From Mesostigma viride (lineage: Eukaryota > Streptophyta > Mesostigmatophyceae > Mesostigmatales > Mesostigmataceae): a stretch of 64,000 bases of DNA. The stretch covers positions 3,230,483 through 3,294,482 of the forward strand of contig RPFO01000065.1 in NCBI GenBank assembly GCA_009746045.1. Direction: 5' to 3'. A model generated the notes under the pieces. The model did no database searches and was not told the DNA's origin. It was given only the letters and a program-made list of their open reading frames with translations. Shown here in pieces: positions 10,079-21,419 of the stretch (positions are counted from its first letter, which is position 1; each line of letters opens with the position of its first letter). The translations under genes were made by a program, and so were the position numbers.

Positions 10079-12026
10079 TCGAGGTAGCCATGGCTGTCGG
10101 AGCTCATAACTTTCACGTTTGAGCGCCGAATTCAGCTGTGAATATCACAATCGCTTCGTCTTTCTAAGACGCACATGCTGATATAATTTTCCGACGCTAT
10201 TACGCAATATACGATGAGCAAACGCCTCTCGACGCAACGCAGCCTGGCGGCTGCGCTTAGCAATGAAAATACGTCTGCAGCCTCGGCTGCAGCTTCGCCA
10301 ACCGGCCCAGATGGCAACGGTGACACTAGTAGTGCACTGGTGCTCGCCCAGCCTTCCGGGCTCGCCTCGCCATCAGCATCGCCTGAACCTAAGCGCAGTC
10401 GCTCTGCTGAGCCGCCCTGGGAAGAGCGCTCCTTTGACGTCAACAGCCCCGGCTTCTGGCAGCGCAGCCCCGGTTGGTTCATGGAAGACTTGTATTACGG
10501 CAATCACGCCTCGCTTCTAGCCCTGTGCGTGTACCTCACGTCCCACAACCGTGGCCGCTGGCCTGGTGACGGCAAGCTTGTCGACCCCGCCGAGGCTCTC
10601 CCAATCATTCACCGCATGCCTCGCCCCAGGCTTCAACGCTTCGCCCTCTGCTCCCTTGTTGGACGCTCCGAATCCGAGATCTGGGCTTCCCCACCGCCCC
10701 CCCCCACCTTCCCCACCGAAGCCACCATCCGCACCCTCCTCAAGGAAGCTTTCGAGCAGCACGTGACCCCTCTTGCAGCAGGTGTGGCGGCAATTGGCGG
10801 CACGCTGGCTGCTGAGCTTCCCACCATCCCCACCGCCACCGCCACCCTCCTCGCCTCCACCCCTCCCCCCTCCACCGACTCCATCACCGCCCAGCTCCGT
10901 GACATCGACCAGCGCCTCAAGGATAATGCAATCGCTATCGAGGTCTTGCAGAACACAGCAGGCCTCACCGCCCAGGCAGTGAAGGACATTGCTGCCAAGC
11001 CAGCCCCGGCGGGCCTGGCCGGCGATGCTCCTCCCATCACGACCTGGGCGGACATGCTTAAGCAACATACCACCTCCACCACCTCCGCCGTCGCAGCCCA
11101 GCTCCAGCGGCAGACGCTTGACCTCCGCGAGGAGGCCGAGCTCGACAAGCGCAGCCTCAACGCCATACTCAAGAACTTGGACATGGAAGAAGGTGAGAAT
11201 TCCGAGAAGCTTGCACGTGCGTTTGAGAGCAAAATCCTTGCACGCATGGGCCTTCTTGGTGAGATCAAGCTGACCGCCCACCGCCTCCCCCGCGCGCGGG
11301 GTAAGGCAGGGGCGCCTCCGCTTCTTCTCATCTTTGATAGCCCAGCGGACAAGATTTCGTTTCTCAGACGCCGCAAGCGGCTCGCGAATACTCCCTTCAC
11401 CGTGGACGACGACTTGACCCTGGCACAGCAACAACGGCGACGGGAGCTATGGCCGACCTACACCCAGCTCCGGCAGACCAAGGCGGGCCAGCCGGTGTAC
11501 TGGAAGGGGGCGGCCATCTACGTCGGCCACAAGCCCTGGCAAGCGACCCCCTCGACCACCGCGGCCCCAGCAACTCCAGCCCCAGCCTAGGGGAATACAG
11601 CAGCAGTAGTGTAGAATAGTTAGACAGTGGCCTTGTACATGCCCGCCTACTACAGGCACTATACCAGCTGAGGCCTAGCCTTTTTAGTCATGTACATGTG
11701 TGCCTATGATGAGCCACACTCCAGACGATGCCTAGCCTTATTTAGTAATGTTGTGCCCATGCAGGGAGTCACTCTCTGCTGAGAAGCCATGCCATAGCTC
11801 CTGTATAGCCACGATGATCTTCCCCCACATGCCACGCTCCCCCTTAACTGGGCATAGCGCGATACATCATGAGGGTGCAGGTGCCTTGGTGCACCTAGAG
11901 CAGGGGTAGCTTACATTCCCACCCTTGCATGAAGTAGCCTAGAATGTATTAAAAGCCATATGCCCCTTCTCAGGGCTATGTGCTACATCTACTCCCAACG
12001 GAGTGATGTTGATAATTAATTAATTA
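10079..12026 (+). mobile_element. Full-length ORF1-only LINE (HAL1-like), copy A
   Basis: It is bounded by a perfect 10-bp target duplication ATATCCATCC (10069-10078 and 12027-12036). It starts TCGAGGTAGCCATGGCTG, and the copy at 53004-54967 begins at the same point, so the 5' end is genuine and not a truncation. It has a 135-bp 5' UTR, one long ORF (10214-11590), a 430-bp 3' UTR, the terminal stem-loop ACTCC-CAAC-GGAGT (11991-12004) and a TTAA-repeat tail. No reverse transcriptase follows ORF1. By analogy with mammalian HAL1 it is a non-autonomous element that must be mobilised in trans. Confidence 0.85.
10214..11590 (+). CDS. LINE ORF1p-like RNA-binding protein (458 aa)
   Basis: Presumed RNA-binding chaperone that coats the element RNA in the retrotransposition particle. 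The N-terminus is Ala/Ser/Pro-rich and low in complexity (about residues 1-80). A conserved segment follows around FMEDLYYGNHASLLALCVYL. A predicted coiled-coil-like stretch spans about residues 230-310 (QLRDIDQRLKDNAIAIEVLQ; LQRQTLDLREEAELDKRSLN). An RRM-like module follows (AILKNLDMEEGENSEK ... PPLLLIFDSPADKISFLRRR), then a basic C-terminal domain with LTLAQQQRRRELWPTY and PVYWKGAAIYV. This coiled coil, RRM, CTD order is that of L1-type ORF1p. The frame is intact from ATG to TAG. Broken relatives lie at 12670-13192, 49697-52585 and 53447-54827. Confidence 0.8.
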   Translation: MSKRLSTQRSLAAALSNENTSAASAAASPTGPDGNGDTSSALVLAQPSGLASPSASPEPKRSRSAEPPWEERSFDVNSPGFWQRSPGWFMEDLYYGNHASLLALCVYLTSHNRGRWPGDGKLVDPAEALPIIHRMPRPRLQRFALCSLVGRSESEIWASPPPPPTFPTEATIRTLLKEAFEQHVTPLAAGVAAIGGTLAAELPTIPTATATLLASTPPPSTDSITAQLRDIDQRLKDNAIAIEVLQNTAGLTAQAVKDIAAKPAPAGLAGDAPPITTWADMLKQHTTSTTSAVAAQLQRQTLDLREEAELDKRSLNAILKNLDMEEGENSEKLARAFESKILARMGLLGEIKLTAHRLPRARGKAGAPPLLLIFDSPADKISFLRRRKRLANTPFTVDDDLTLAQQQRRRELWPTYTQLRQTKAGQPVYWKGAAIYVGHKPWQATPSTTAAPATPAPA

Positions 12027-12235
12027 ATATCCATCCTGCCATGAATGTCACTAGTGTCATCCATACTAGTGACGAACCCCATCAGCCAACAGCGCTTTAT
12101 AGCGTAAAACAGAGCAACATATTGTAGGACGCTCCGCATTTTCTGCCCTCTCGATCCCCGAATTCACTCACTCTTCTTTGCGCAAGGAAGTGTTTTTCGT
12201 CTCGTCAACCTTCCTCGAGTCCCAAGTCAGGATAA

Positions 12236-13192
12236 TTAATTAATTAATTAATTAATTAGGAACATAACTCCGTTGGGAGTATCTGTAGCACATAGCCCAG
12301 ACAGGGGGCATATGCGCCTATAATACATTCTAAGCTACTTCCGGCAAGGGTGGGAATGTAAACAACACTTGCTCTAGGTGCACTAGGGCACCTGCACCAC
12401 CCAGAGTCTCGGGCAACTCCCAGCTAAGGGGAGCCCGTCATAGGTGGGGAAGATCAGCATAGCTATACAAGAGCTAGGGCAGGGCTTAATTCTCAGCAGA
12501 GCGACTCCCTGCATGGGCACTGCATAATGAAATAAAGCTAGGCATCATCTGGAGTGTGGCTCATCATAGGCACACATGTACATGACTAGAAATGCTAGGC
12601 CTCAGCTGGTATAGTGCCTGTAGTAGGGGGGCATGTACAAGGCCACGGTCTAACTATTCTACACTACTGCTGCTGTATTCCCCTATAGGCTGGGGCATCT
12701 GGGGTCGCTGGGGCCGCGGTGGTCGAGGGCCGGGGTCGCGCGCCAGGGCTTGTGGCCGACGTAGAGGGCCGCCCCCTTCCAGTATACCGGCTGGCCCGCC
12801 TTGGTCTGCCGGAGCTGGAGGTAGGTCGGCCATAGGGAGTGTGCTCGAGCCGCTTGCGGCGTCTGAGAAACGATATCTTGTCCGATGGGCTCTCAAAGAT
12901 GAGAAGAAGCGGAGGCGCCCCTGCCTTACCCCGCGCGCAGGGTCCGAGGCGGTGGGCGGTCAGCTTAATCTCACCAAGAAGGCCCATGCGTGCAAGGATT
13001 TTGCTCTCAAACGCACGTGCAAGCTTCTCGGAGTTCTCACCTTCCTCCATGTCGAAGTTCTTGACAATGAGGTTGAGGCTGCGCTTGGCGAGCTCGGCCT
13101 CCTCGCGGAGGTCAAGCGTCTGCCGCTGGAGCTAGCTGGGCTGCGACGACGGAGGTGGTGGAGGTGGTGTGCTGCTTAAGCATCATTGTCTG
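12236..13192 (-). mobile_element. 5'-truncated ORF1-only LINE, copy B
   Basis: It is inverted relative to copy A, with the tail (AATT repeats) at the left and the ORF1 C-terminus at the right. A perfect 15-bp target duplication CCCAAGTCAGGATAA (12221-12235 and 13193-13207) defines the borders. The terminal stem-loop is at 12267-12280. It is a clear target-primed insertion, tail to tail with copy A but separated from it by about 185 bp of host DNA. Confidence 0.88.
12670..13192 (-). pseudogene. ORF1 fragment, copy B
   Basis: Minus-strand sequence matching the RRM-like and C-terminal parts of the ORF1 at 10214-11590 (MEEGENSEKLARAFESKILA, GEIKLTAHRL, DKISFLRRRKRL). The frame shifts before the C-terminal WPTY motif. 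The N-terminal two thirds are absent through 5' truncation. Confidence 0.85.
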
Positions 13193-13300
13193 CCCAAGTC
13201 AGGATAAGGCCACAGGAAGCTCTAGTCATTCCCCCAACATGCTACCGCATCCATGCAGCTATGCCTTAATAATAATTATACGCGCTTCCTTGAAAAAAGG

Positions 13301-13373
13301 TCAGTCAGTCAGTCAGTCAGTCAGTCAGTCAGTCAGTCAGTCAGTCAGTCAGTCAGTCAGTCAGTCAGTCAGT
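13301..13373 (+). repeat. (TCAG)n microsatellite
   Basis: About 18 uninterrupted TCAG units. The open frames over it (SQSVSQ repeats) are not genes. Confidence 0.98.
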
Positions 13374-14540
13374 TGCCTCCCACGCCGCACGTGAAAATAG
13401 GTAGGTACGTCATAATCAATATAATATGGCGGAGCCCATTTTTAATAAAATCTACCTGATCTACCTAGATATTAGAAAGCATATGTACCTTGTGCTACGC
13501 AGAAAGATACGTCCTAATCATGATACTCCTGGGCCCGGCCCTTTGTTAAGCAGGGTCATGCATTTCACAACACCTTGAAATGGCCTTTTTTTTACATAAA
13601 TTATGGCCCATGGCAAGTTTATTGTCAGATTGACCTAGGATTGGATCCCACCACTCCCCGGGATGTGTCTGGCTAGTGGTGGAGTAGTTGAGTCAAAATG
13701 TTAAGTTTACATGGTACTCCCTGCTTAAGTTAACTCCAGATCCAAGGCCAAAACTGGCCACCTAAACCACTTGCACTTGCATAGAAACAATAGTTGACAT
13801 CAGATTATGCTGTAACTTTGCAGTGGTGATGAATAATAGTTGTTCTGACCTTGTACAAAGTTCTACGCCATTTGGAGCCCTAGTTGGTGACAAATGCTAG
13901 CAAACTTTTGCTAGCATTTGTCATTAATGGCCATTTTAAATCAATATTTAACCCAAATAATGTCAGAATGCCACCAAAACTTATTGCCATCATGCCAGCA
14001 CCTGACGAATGGTCTCAACAAGTCATGAGCAAAAATTCAGATCATGCAGAGCCCAAAATGGTGACATTTGCCAGCAATTGTCACCATTTTTTGCTTTTTT
14101 ACTCATAATTTTAACAACATTAACCACCAACACACTCTCCAAGCTGGGGCACATCATTTAAATCTTTGCAGGCAACTCAAGAATGACTAGTACAAACAGT
14201 GTGAAAAAACTTGGTGCATGTGAATGCCTGAGTGGTGACCATTGCTAGCAGAATCCATCATGTAAGGTAGGCATTGCCAGTATGCCACAAAGCTGTGATG
14301 TGCAGTGCATGTCCATATGTATACCCCATGACACCATGCCTCTAAACTACTTGGCACATTGCAAAATGGGAAGGAAAGGTGAACAATACATGCCACATCA
14401 CTAACACAGCCATTTGAATGCTACCAACACGAACCATGCATGACATACACTACGTGTAATACATGTCGAGAATATGCCGAGCGAGCATATCAAGGTGCAG
14501 TGACCCCAACGCTGGCACATGTCACCTGGCATCCACGTAT
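13374..14540. other. Non-coding stretch
   Basis: AT-rich; several short ATTTGTCA/TGCTAGCA words recur (13880-14230). No coding region recognised. Confidence 0.4.
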
Positions 14541-14559
14541 GCTCACATGATATGGCATT

Positions 14560-15770
14560 GGCATATCCCATGTCTCCATCTCTTGCACTTTGTGCGCACC
14601 AAGCCACCCATGCAGTCGCCCACCCATGCAGCCACCTGGCCACCCACCCACACAACTGCTCACACACTCGCGCGCCCGTGCACCCAGACAGCCACCTGTC
14701 CTCCCACCCAGTGACCCACCCACCAAGCCAGCCGCGCACGTGCTTACCCAACTTATATAACCATGCGTGCACCTAGGCACCCAACCACCTACCAACCCAC
14801 TTGGACATCCACCCACCCACCAAGGTACCTGCGCAACCCACACACCAACTAGGTAATAAGGAGGCAATTTCCCCCATCCAATGAGCCAACCACCCAACCA
14901 CCCAACCACCCAACCACCCAACCACCCAACCACCCAACCACCTAAACACCCAGCCAGCTGGCCCCATATGCACCCGTCCGGCCACCCACAGTTGACCCAC
15001 CCACGCACCTACCCACTCAACCACTCACTGCCCCCACACCCTTATACCCAGTGACCCACCCACTGACCCACCCACACATGCATTTTCTCAGCCAGCACCC
15101 CGACACCTACCTCACCCCAAACCTGCACAGCCCTTCACCCGCGATAGGTGAGTCGGTCCCAACCATAAACCCATCCACGCATCCATATCTGTGCGCCCAC
15201 CCGTCCATCTACCCGTCCCTTCGCCCACCCACCCACATCTAGTCATCTACACATCCACCAGCCACCAACCACCAATGGCACACCCACCAACCCACCCACA
15301 CACACACATCCCTAACCAACCAACCACCAACCCACCACCCTCAAAACCGTGCAGTTGTTTCACTCATGCATCCAACAAAACACCCACTTCAAAGTCCCCA
15401 AAGCCTATCATCACCCAGCCACCTGGCCATCTGCCAATAACCGACCGCCCTTGCACTCATCCACCATGACCAGCCAGCCACCCACCCACCCTCTCCAACT
15501 GCCTGTGCTCCCACCTACGCAGCCAGCCATTTACCAAGGCATCCACCTATAAGCCAGCCACCTGCCATTGAACCCACCACGCCTAGGCATCCTTTGAAGC
15601 ATCTATAGCCCAAGCCTCCCACCCAAGGCTCTCTGGGCAATCAAACAACCAAACAACCAATCACCCAGCTACACAACCACCTAACCACCTAACCACTCAA
15701 CAACACAATCACCGAACCAACTAACTACCCAACACCCACACCAGCCAGGCATGTGCCCGCCTCGCATGCT
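14560..15770 (+). repeat. Degenerate CCACCC/CCAACC-rich simple repeat
   Basis: More than 1 kb of loosely repeated ACCCACCCA and CAACCACC units, the most regular part being 14884-14945 (CCACCCAA units). Proline/histidine or glycine/tryptophan-rich open frames on both strands are a by-product of the repeat. Confidence 0.85.
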
Positions 15771-17280
15771 CTCACCATTGCAACACCCCATACACGCCCC
15801 GCTCACCTAGCCAGCCACACACCCAGCCAGTCTCCTGCTCAACTCACGCATGAAGGCAACATCAGCCATGCATGGCCTCACCTTGCACCACTTGCATTGT
15901 CTGGGTAATTTGCATGAGACAGCTTCCATCTCATTGTCAGCAACTGAAAAGGCTCTTCACAGTAATGAATAAGCAACAACGTTGGAAACGCTCTCCCACT
16001 CCTCTTTAAAACAGTCTTTACATCAGAAAGACAAGGGCAAATCTCTGGACAAGGTGGCCAAAACCACTGCACCATGCTCTTGAGAAAGTATTAACAATCC
16101 AGATTTCTACCCTTTCAGAAGCAGCCTTGCGTTAGCAACGATTCTGGGCCCTCTGGCTCGCTCACCTCGCTTAATCTGCGCTTCTTTATGGCAGCCGGGA
16201 TATGCGAAGCTTGAGCCGAGCGTGTCGTGGCGAGGTCGTCTGCCCGACTCATCACATCTCGCAACCGCACTGCCGACTAATAAAAACGATGCCCCCCTTT
16301 GCCTTTTGTATCTGGCATCAAAAGAACAATGAACTCGCTTGGAAAACACTGTCGCAAACAGCTTCCTACAGGCATTATAAGCAATTTTCGCAGCTTTTAC
16401 CGCACTTACTGCACATCCGGAAGACCATTAGCGGCCTTAGCGCGGAACCTTGGGCACGCCATATCCTCTGGTGGCTTACTGCCGCAGGCTGGCAGTATAG
16501 GAAGGTCGGGCATAGCCTAAAGAGCTGATTATATGACGACAAAGATATGCATTGCATGAAGCAAGAAACAGACGGATTTCGCACCCCCATATTTATTCAC
16601 GTCAATGCCGGACAATTAAAAGCGAAACTCAAAAAACGAAAACACTAACGTTTTCGGGAATATTATAACGAACATGCTGAGCTATCGTGCCGGGATTTTC
16701 GTTTACTCCCGTATCCAGGACCTTGAGACACGTACCACCGAGAAATCCGGTTTTCGCGAAAAACTGGTCCGCTGTGAAAAAAACTTTTTGTCCCGTTCAA
16801 TGCCCGCGTCGCAATCACAGCGTATATAAGTCCAAAATTATTCCATGGATTAACCGTGATGTAAGCTTCGTTTTGACACCTCGAGCGGCTGCAATGACGC
16901 AAGTTTCAGAACGCTAGCTCATGCTCGACCGCCATGGGTGTTTTCGTCGTTTTCGCCTCTCGCGTGGCGGGAAAAATCTAGATCTCGGACGAATTCCGGA
17001 CAATAATTTATGTAAAAATTTGGCGGGGCTCGCGGTGTTGTGTTTGAGTAGGGTTATCAATATTTAATCTCACCTCCGTAATTTATCATTCTCAATGAAT
17101 ATAGTATTATTATATAATTACTTACATCAGAGTACATAAAGGCATCCACGTAAAAATAAACAAAGCCAACGCTAACAAGAGATACATACCACGACAAAAC
17201 AACTATACAACCGGCATGGGACACTGATCGATCTGACACCGTGGAATGAATATATATTAAAAAATATAATTACTCCAGGC
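15771..17280. other. Non-coding stretch
   Basis: No recognisable gene. It contains short E2F-like words (TGGCGGGAAAAA near 16966) and TTTTCG/CGAAAA inverted motifs between 16640 and 16780; their significance is unknown. Confidence 0.35.
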
Positions 17281-17287
17281 ATAGTTG

Positions 17288-17380
17288 CCTCCAGCGCATG
17301 TGCGCCGGCCATAATAATGGCCATGTATGATGCATTTAAGAATTTAGCCACTCCATGATGCCTATAACGGGACCCCCATG
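17288..17380 (+). mobile_element. Left part of the LINE 3' end that received the Copia element
   Basis: Matches the 3' UTR of the HAL1-like family (compare 52640-52720: CCTATAACGGGACCCCCATG). The other half resumes at 41478, with the Copia element between them. The outer target duplication is a 7-bp ATAGTTG at 17281-17287 and 41790-41796, which is short but correctly placed. Confidence 0.75.
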
Positions 17381-17762
17381 AGTTATGGGAAACACAGAGC
17401 TGGAAATGCTCAGGCAGTGCCAAATGGCGTGTGTGTGAACGACGAGACACCTTGGCATTACATAGGATAGAATGGCACATATACCGCTGGTCAGCCGTCA
17501 CTTGCGGCTGACCAGACTTTGCGTAAGTTAAGCCTAACCTACTGATCCTGGACGGACTAGCCTATCAGTTACAACCTGATCTAGTCAGTCCTAACATGAC
17601 AACTACAGTCCCGGTACCGAGGTACCGGCTCATCACATACTGAGTATAGCCACGTGTCCATGCCACGACTGCTCTAGTCCAGCACCGTCCCAGTACCCAA
17701 TTGGGCGCCGGCAGTGCTGGCACGTGTCCACTTAGGCTACAGGCGGGAGACTTAGACTAACT
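17381..17762 (-). repeat. 3' LTR of Copia element
   Basis: 382 bp, nearly identical to 41092-41477. Just inside it on the minus strand lies the purine tract AAAGTGGG, which serves as the plus-strand primer in this class. Confidence 0.92.
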
Positions 17763-17770
17763 CCCACTTT
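17763..17770 (-). promoter_or_regulatory. Polypurine tract of Copia element
   Basis: AAAGTGGG on the minus strand, immediately adjacent to the 3' LTR as required for plus-strand priming. Confidence 0.6.
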
Positions 17771-18145
17771 AAGTTTTCTTTGGGTTTCAACAGAAACACA
17801 CATAGCCATCAAATGGACGCAGCCATTCCCAATGCCTTAGAAAAACTGTCAGATAACCTACTAGGACCCAAAGGTCACCTCACACATGTACAAGAGATGC
17901 ATTAAAAAGGCCCCATGTCTCAAGCATGGTTTCTTAACTGAGTGAGATGGGTGCTCAAGGCCCCAGCATGTCATGGTCATCCAAACCGGTGTCTCACAAA
18001 ATTTTATTCAATAAATAACACATTCATCATGTCCCAACTTTCTAGACCAGTGCTTCTCACTGTCAGAAAACTACCCAGCTGCCACTGCAGCCTTTCAGCT
18101 GCAGTATTAGGCAGGGGTCATGGGCTAACATGTACAATGTGCCAG

Positions 18146-18626
18146 TCACTTCAGACTGTAACCAGGGTTCATCAACCCATACAAGACCTGGTACTGTGGT
18201 CCTGCTGCTTGTGGCACCTTGGTCAGTGCATCTGCAGCATTGTCTTTGTCCCTGACGTGGGCTTTAGACTCCAGGTACTTGCATTCCTGTTTTAGCACAA
18301 TCCAATCCAGGTCCGAGTGTACAGCCAAAGGATTGGCAAGGAAAGAGATGATAGATTGAGAGTCAGTCAGCAAATGTGCTTTCACTCCTGCAGAGCTACC
18401 AGCCTGGTGTTGAAGCCAGACCAGCAAGTGATTGAGATACCTTGCATGCAAGACAGAAGATACCACAGCCCTGCATTCAGCTACATTGCTACTCACAGCT
18501 TTCCTCTTGTGCAATCTACTGAACCAGGAGACTAGTGACTTCTTCCCACCTTGGTTATGCAGGAAAAACAATCCAGCCTCTCTGGCTTGAACCTTGGTAA
18601 CTACCCTGGACTCCATTGAACTATCC
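18146..18626 (-). pseudogene. Copia RNase H domain
   Basis: The C-terminal pol domain removes the RNA strand of the RNA:DNA hybrid. Copia-type features are visible: SLVSWFSRLHKRKAVSSNVAE (active-site E in the SS-x-AE pattern), HLLTDSQSIISFLANP (active-site D), and the end DKDNAADALTK, the AD-LTK motif typical of Copia RNase H. TAG/TAA-terminated at 18146. The beginning of the domain lies on the other side of the LINE insertion (18638-18854). The frame is continuous with 18866 onward once that insertion and its 11-bp duplication are discounted. Confidence 0.88.
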
Positions 18627-18637
18627 ATCATGCACGT

Positions 18638-18854
18638 CGATATGCTCACATGGGTCTTATTGCACCCACAGACTGCCGGATCGTTAGCGTGTCCGTTTAG
18701 CTAGCGCGCCCGAATGCAGCTGGGGCATGCCTTTGGCATGAAGGAGACTGGGGGTCTCTGCCCTTTCTCCTGTAGTGCACACACAGGGATTAAAAGCACT
18801 TCGGTGCTCCGTGACTCCCCAACGGGAGCACGAGTTTAATTAATTAATTAATTA
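18638..18854 (+). mobile_element. LINE family B 3' end inserted in Copia pol
   Basis: 217 bp, a 5'-truncated copy ending with TTAATTAATTAA repeats. The perfect 11-bp target duplication ATCATGCACGT lies at 18627-18637 and 18855-18865. It holds the extended stem-loop GTGaCTCCC-CAAC-GGGAGCAC at 18811-18831. Same family as 49143-49587 (minus) and 56070-56360. Confidence 0.92.
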
Positions 18855-18865
18855 ATCATGCACGT

Positions 18866-19727
18866 GATGTGAATGGGAGTAAACAGGTCCAGTGGTGAGT
18901 GAAGCATCAAAGGTGGACCATCATGCAATAACTGCTTGATTGCCCGTGCTCCTACCTCCTGTAGTACCTCATCATCTACCCTGCTCACAAAAGCCAGGTG
19001 GGGTGCACATGTAGCACATAGCCAACCAAGCTTGCCTCTAATGATAGGGCACATGTCAGGGGTGATGTGAACAGGCAGGACATCCAGACAAGACTTAATG
19101 TACCGATCAGCAGAGGCCTGCATGGAACAAACCCAGCTGCCCTGCTGCCGTGCAGCAACTCAAGCATCATGCCACAGAACTTGACTGGCTCCTTGCCCAG
19201 CTCTAGCTGCTTGCCAATCTCAAAACTGGCAGACACCTGAGCTATATGAAAGCATCCACTGCAGCTCTAGGACCTGAGATTAACTGATCATCCGCATGCC
19301 AGACAAACATCATCATTCCATCAGGGTGTGGGATGACAAACAAGCAAGGGTCAATGTCATCATAGGTGGCCCCTAGCTTCATGAATTCCTCCTGTGCAGA
19401 CAGCCTAAAAATTTTTGGAGCTGACTGCAACCCTTCAACCCCCAGGTTTGGCCTCAACAAGGGTTGTACAATATCCCTGTGCCACACCTTAGGAGTGTTC
19501 ACCACGTATACCTGACCTCTCCATGCAGACCTGCTGTGCTATGGCAGGGTCCCCCTTTAGAAAGGCTCTTTTGATATCTGTGGCTTTACACACATAATCC
19601 TTCCCTGTATTAAGCTGATGCAAAAACAAGGAAAGCAACACCTTGAGAGACGTTTGCTGAATACCAGGAGTATAAAGCTCAGCCTCTGTTGGCTCACACC
19701 CAACAGTTTTGTCCTCAATTGAGGACA
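18866..19727 (-). pseudogene. Copia reverse transcriptase, C-terminal half
   Basis: Minus-strand frames carry recognisable Copia RT blocks: YTPGIQQTSLKVLLSLF and ATDIKRAFLKGD (the D-x-x-x-AFL-G block with the first catalytic D), SAQEEFMKLGATYDDIDPCLF, and FVWHADDQLISG. In the last block the usual Y-V-D-D is H-A-D-D, keeping both aspartates. RGKLGWLCATCAPHLAFVSR follows (the post-catalytic LGWL-x(n)-R-P-D-like block). Frameshifts separate 19758-19489, 19505-19242 and 19123-18866. The N-terminal half lies beyond the 1.7-kb insertion, from 21420 upward. Confidence 0.85.
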
Positions 19728-21419
19728 GTGCAATGCTGTTAATAACTGTCACACACAAAAAAAATTAAATATGAGGCTTTGAACCATGATCATTTATGAT
19801 GTGTTTGAGAGTTCCAATGCTTAACATCATCCATATGTGCGCATTTCCAATTTAATTATGAATTGTTACGTGCAGGGGGGCCTGCATCGGCAACCAAGGA
19901 AAACCCTCCACTATAATGCACGAGAGAATGAGACACAAAGACCATGCTTCCAAGGACCACAAGCGGTCACCAAACCCATAGGACACCTCCCTAACATGTG
20001 GCAGCCACCCCGGGGCTGCCCATGCTTGGCCACCCCACGGACAGCTATGACATATGGCCAGGAACCCAATACGAGCAACTGCACTTGGCAGAGCACAAGG
20101 AAAGCTAGCTATGCCAAACTAGGGTAAGGACAGGTTTTCAGTGGCCGAGTAAGGTCCTAGGTCTTCGTAGGACGCTTAGGTGACACCATGGTGCTTTAGC
20201 ACCCTAAGTAGAGCCATGCATGCAATATAAAGGGCTTATTCTAGGTATCGCAAAGACGAAGAGGCTATCACAGCAGCAGAATGCCAACATGACAAGGTCA
20301 ACTCCTCTACCTAGCTCCCTCTAGAAAAAGGGTTATGTGTCAGAAACCAAATAGGCAAGATCCCAGAAAGCCTGGGAAAAACTTTCAGCAACAAGGCAGC
20401 AACAAGAAACTATCCACACGTACGCTTACCATAGCAAGCAAGGCATTTCTTCTAACGCCAGCGTTGGCCATGCAGATAACGATTACCTTTGCATTGACGG
20501 AACGGAAGGAAAAAACGGTGGCCAGCTAACACTCGCCTCTCCCCATTCAACAGCGGCATGAAAATGAAGGGGCTGGGCATAATACACAATCGAAATCATA
20601 CAATGTAATCGAATAACAACCTACGACATGTGTCGTCGTAATTTATATGAAGAAACGGATGCGGATGATGTCCGGAGACGGCTTCTCGACGTGCTCCCAG
20701 CCGGCCAGATGCGCGGAAAGGCTCGAAAATTATAAAAGAAAGCAAGGGGACGCGCGGGCAGCACCCAGACTTGCGGCAAATGAAATCTATGGCTCGCGCC
20801 CACCGCCGTCGTCGCCAGGCGCAACGACGATCTGACGACTTAAAAACTGGGTATATTTAACGCTTCCAACCGCCCAAAATACTTGTCCCCAGAACTCGCC
20901 CTTGAACCCGAAAGCGTAACAATACCCACCCTCACGGTATCCGTTGCTAATGTCAAGAAAAAAGCGCGCATCACAGAGCAGTATACCGGCTTGTCATGCA
21001 ATCTACGTCGCCTCCCGTTTTTCTGCAAACTAGACAAATTCCGTTCATCAAAGAATTTTTTAGAGAATCAAAAGCGACTGCCCCCGAAAAACAGCATGGG
21101 CGGAAGCTCTAGATGTCGATCTATAATTCTGTCTTGGTCCGGGGCAAAACGATCCCCTGTATAGTTCAGGCAAGCCTCGGACCTGCCTCGACCCCATAGC
21201 CGCAATTTGCGGGAACACACGCACACATTGCAACGTTCCCACCAAAATAGGTACTTTTCTCCACCACATAATTTACAGGTACGGACGGGTCCTGTCGACC
21301 CCAGTACCGCGCCGCGCCGGGTACCGAGTCCATTTTCGCGGGAAAAGGGTCAGATGACCGTTGGGACCAAGGTTTCGCGCCAATACCTGCTGCTGAAGGT
21401 GCTGTCCTTATTGGGAGGA
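19728..21419. mobile_element. Unclassified 1.7-kb insertion in Copia RT
   Basis: A perfect 21-bp direct repeat (19707-19727 and 21420-21440) flanks it. The repeat contains the 18-bp palindrome TGTCCTCAATTGAGGACA and occurs once in the reading frame that was interrupted (residues SSIEDK on both sides). No terminal inverted repeats, LTRs or coding region were recognised. The right part holds GGTACC, CGTCCGTACC and the E2F-like word TTTTCGCGGGAAAA (21333-21346). The insertion at 50494-52376 has a similar word set near one end, so the two may be related. Confidence 0.6.

Noticed and set aside
10517-11434. Minus-strand long frames over the LINE ORF1
   Set aside because: Shadow frames of the intact plus-strand ORF1; Gly-rich and without homology.
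14490-15552. Gly/Trp- and Pro/His-rich proteins
   Set aside because: Products of the CCACCC/CCAACC simple repeat read on either strand.
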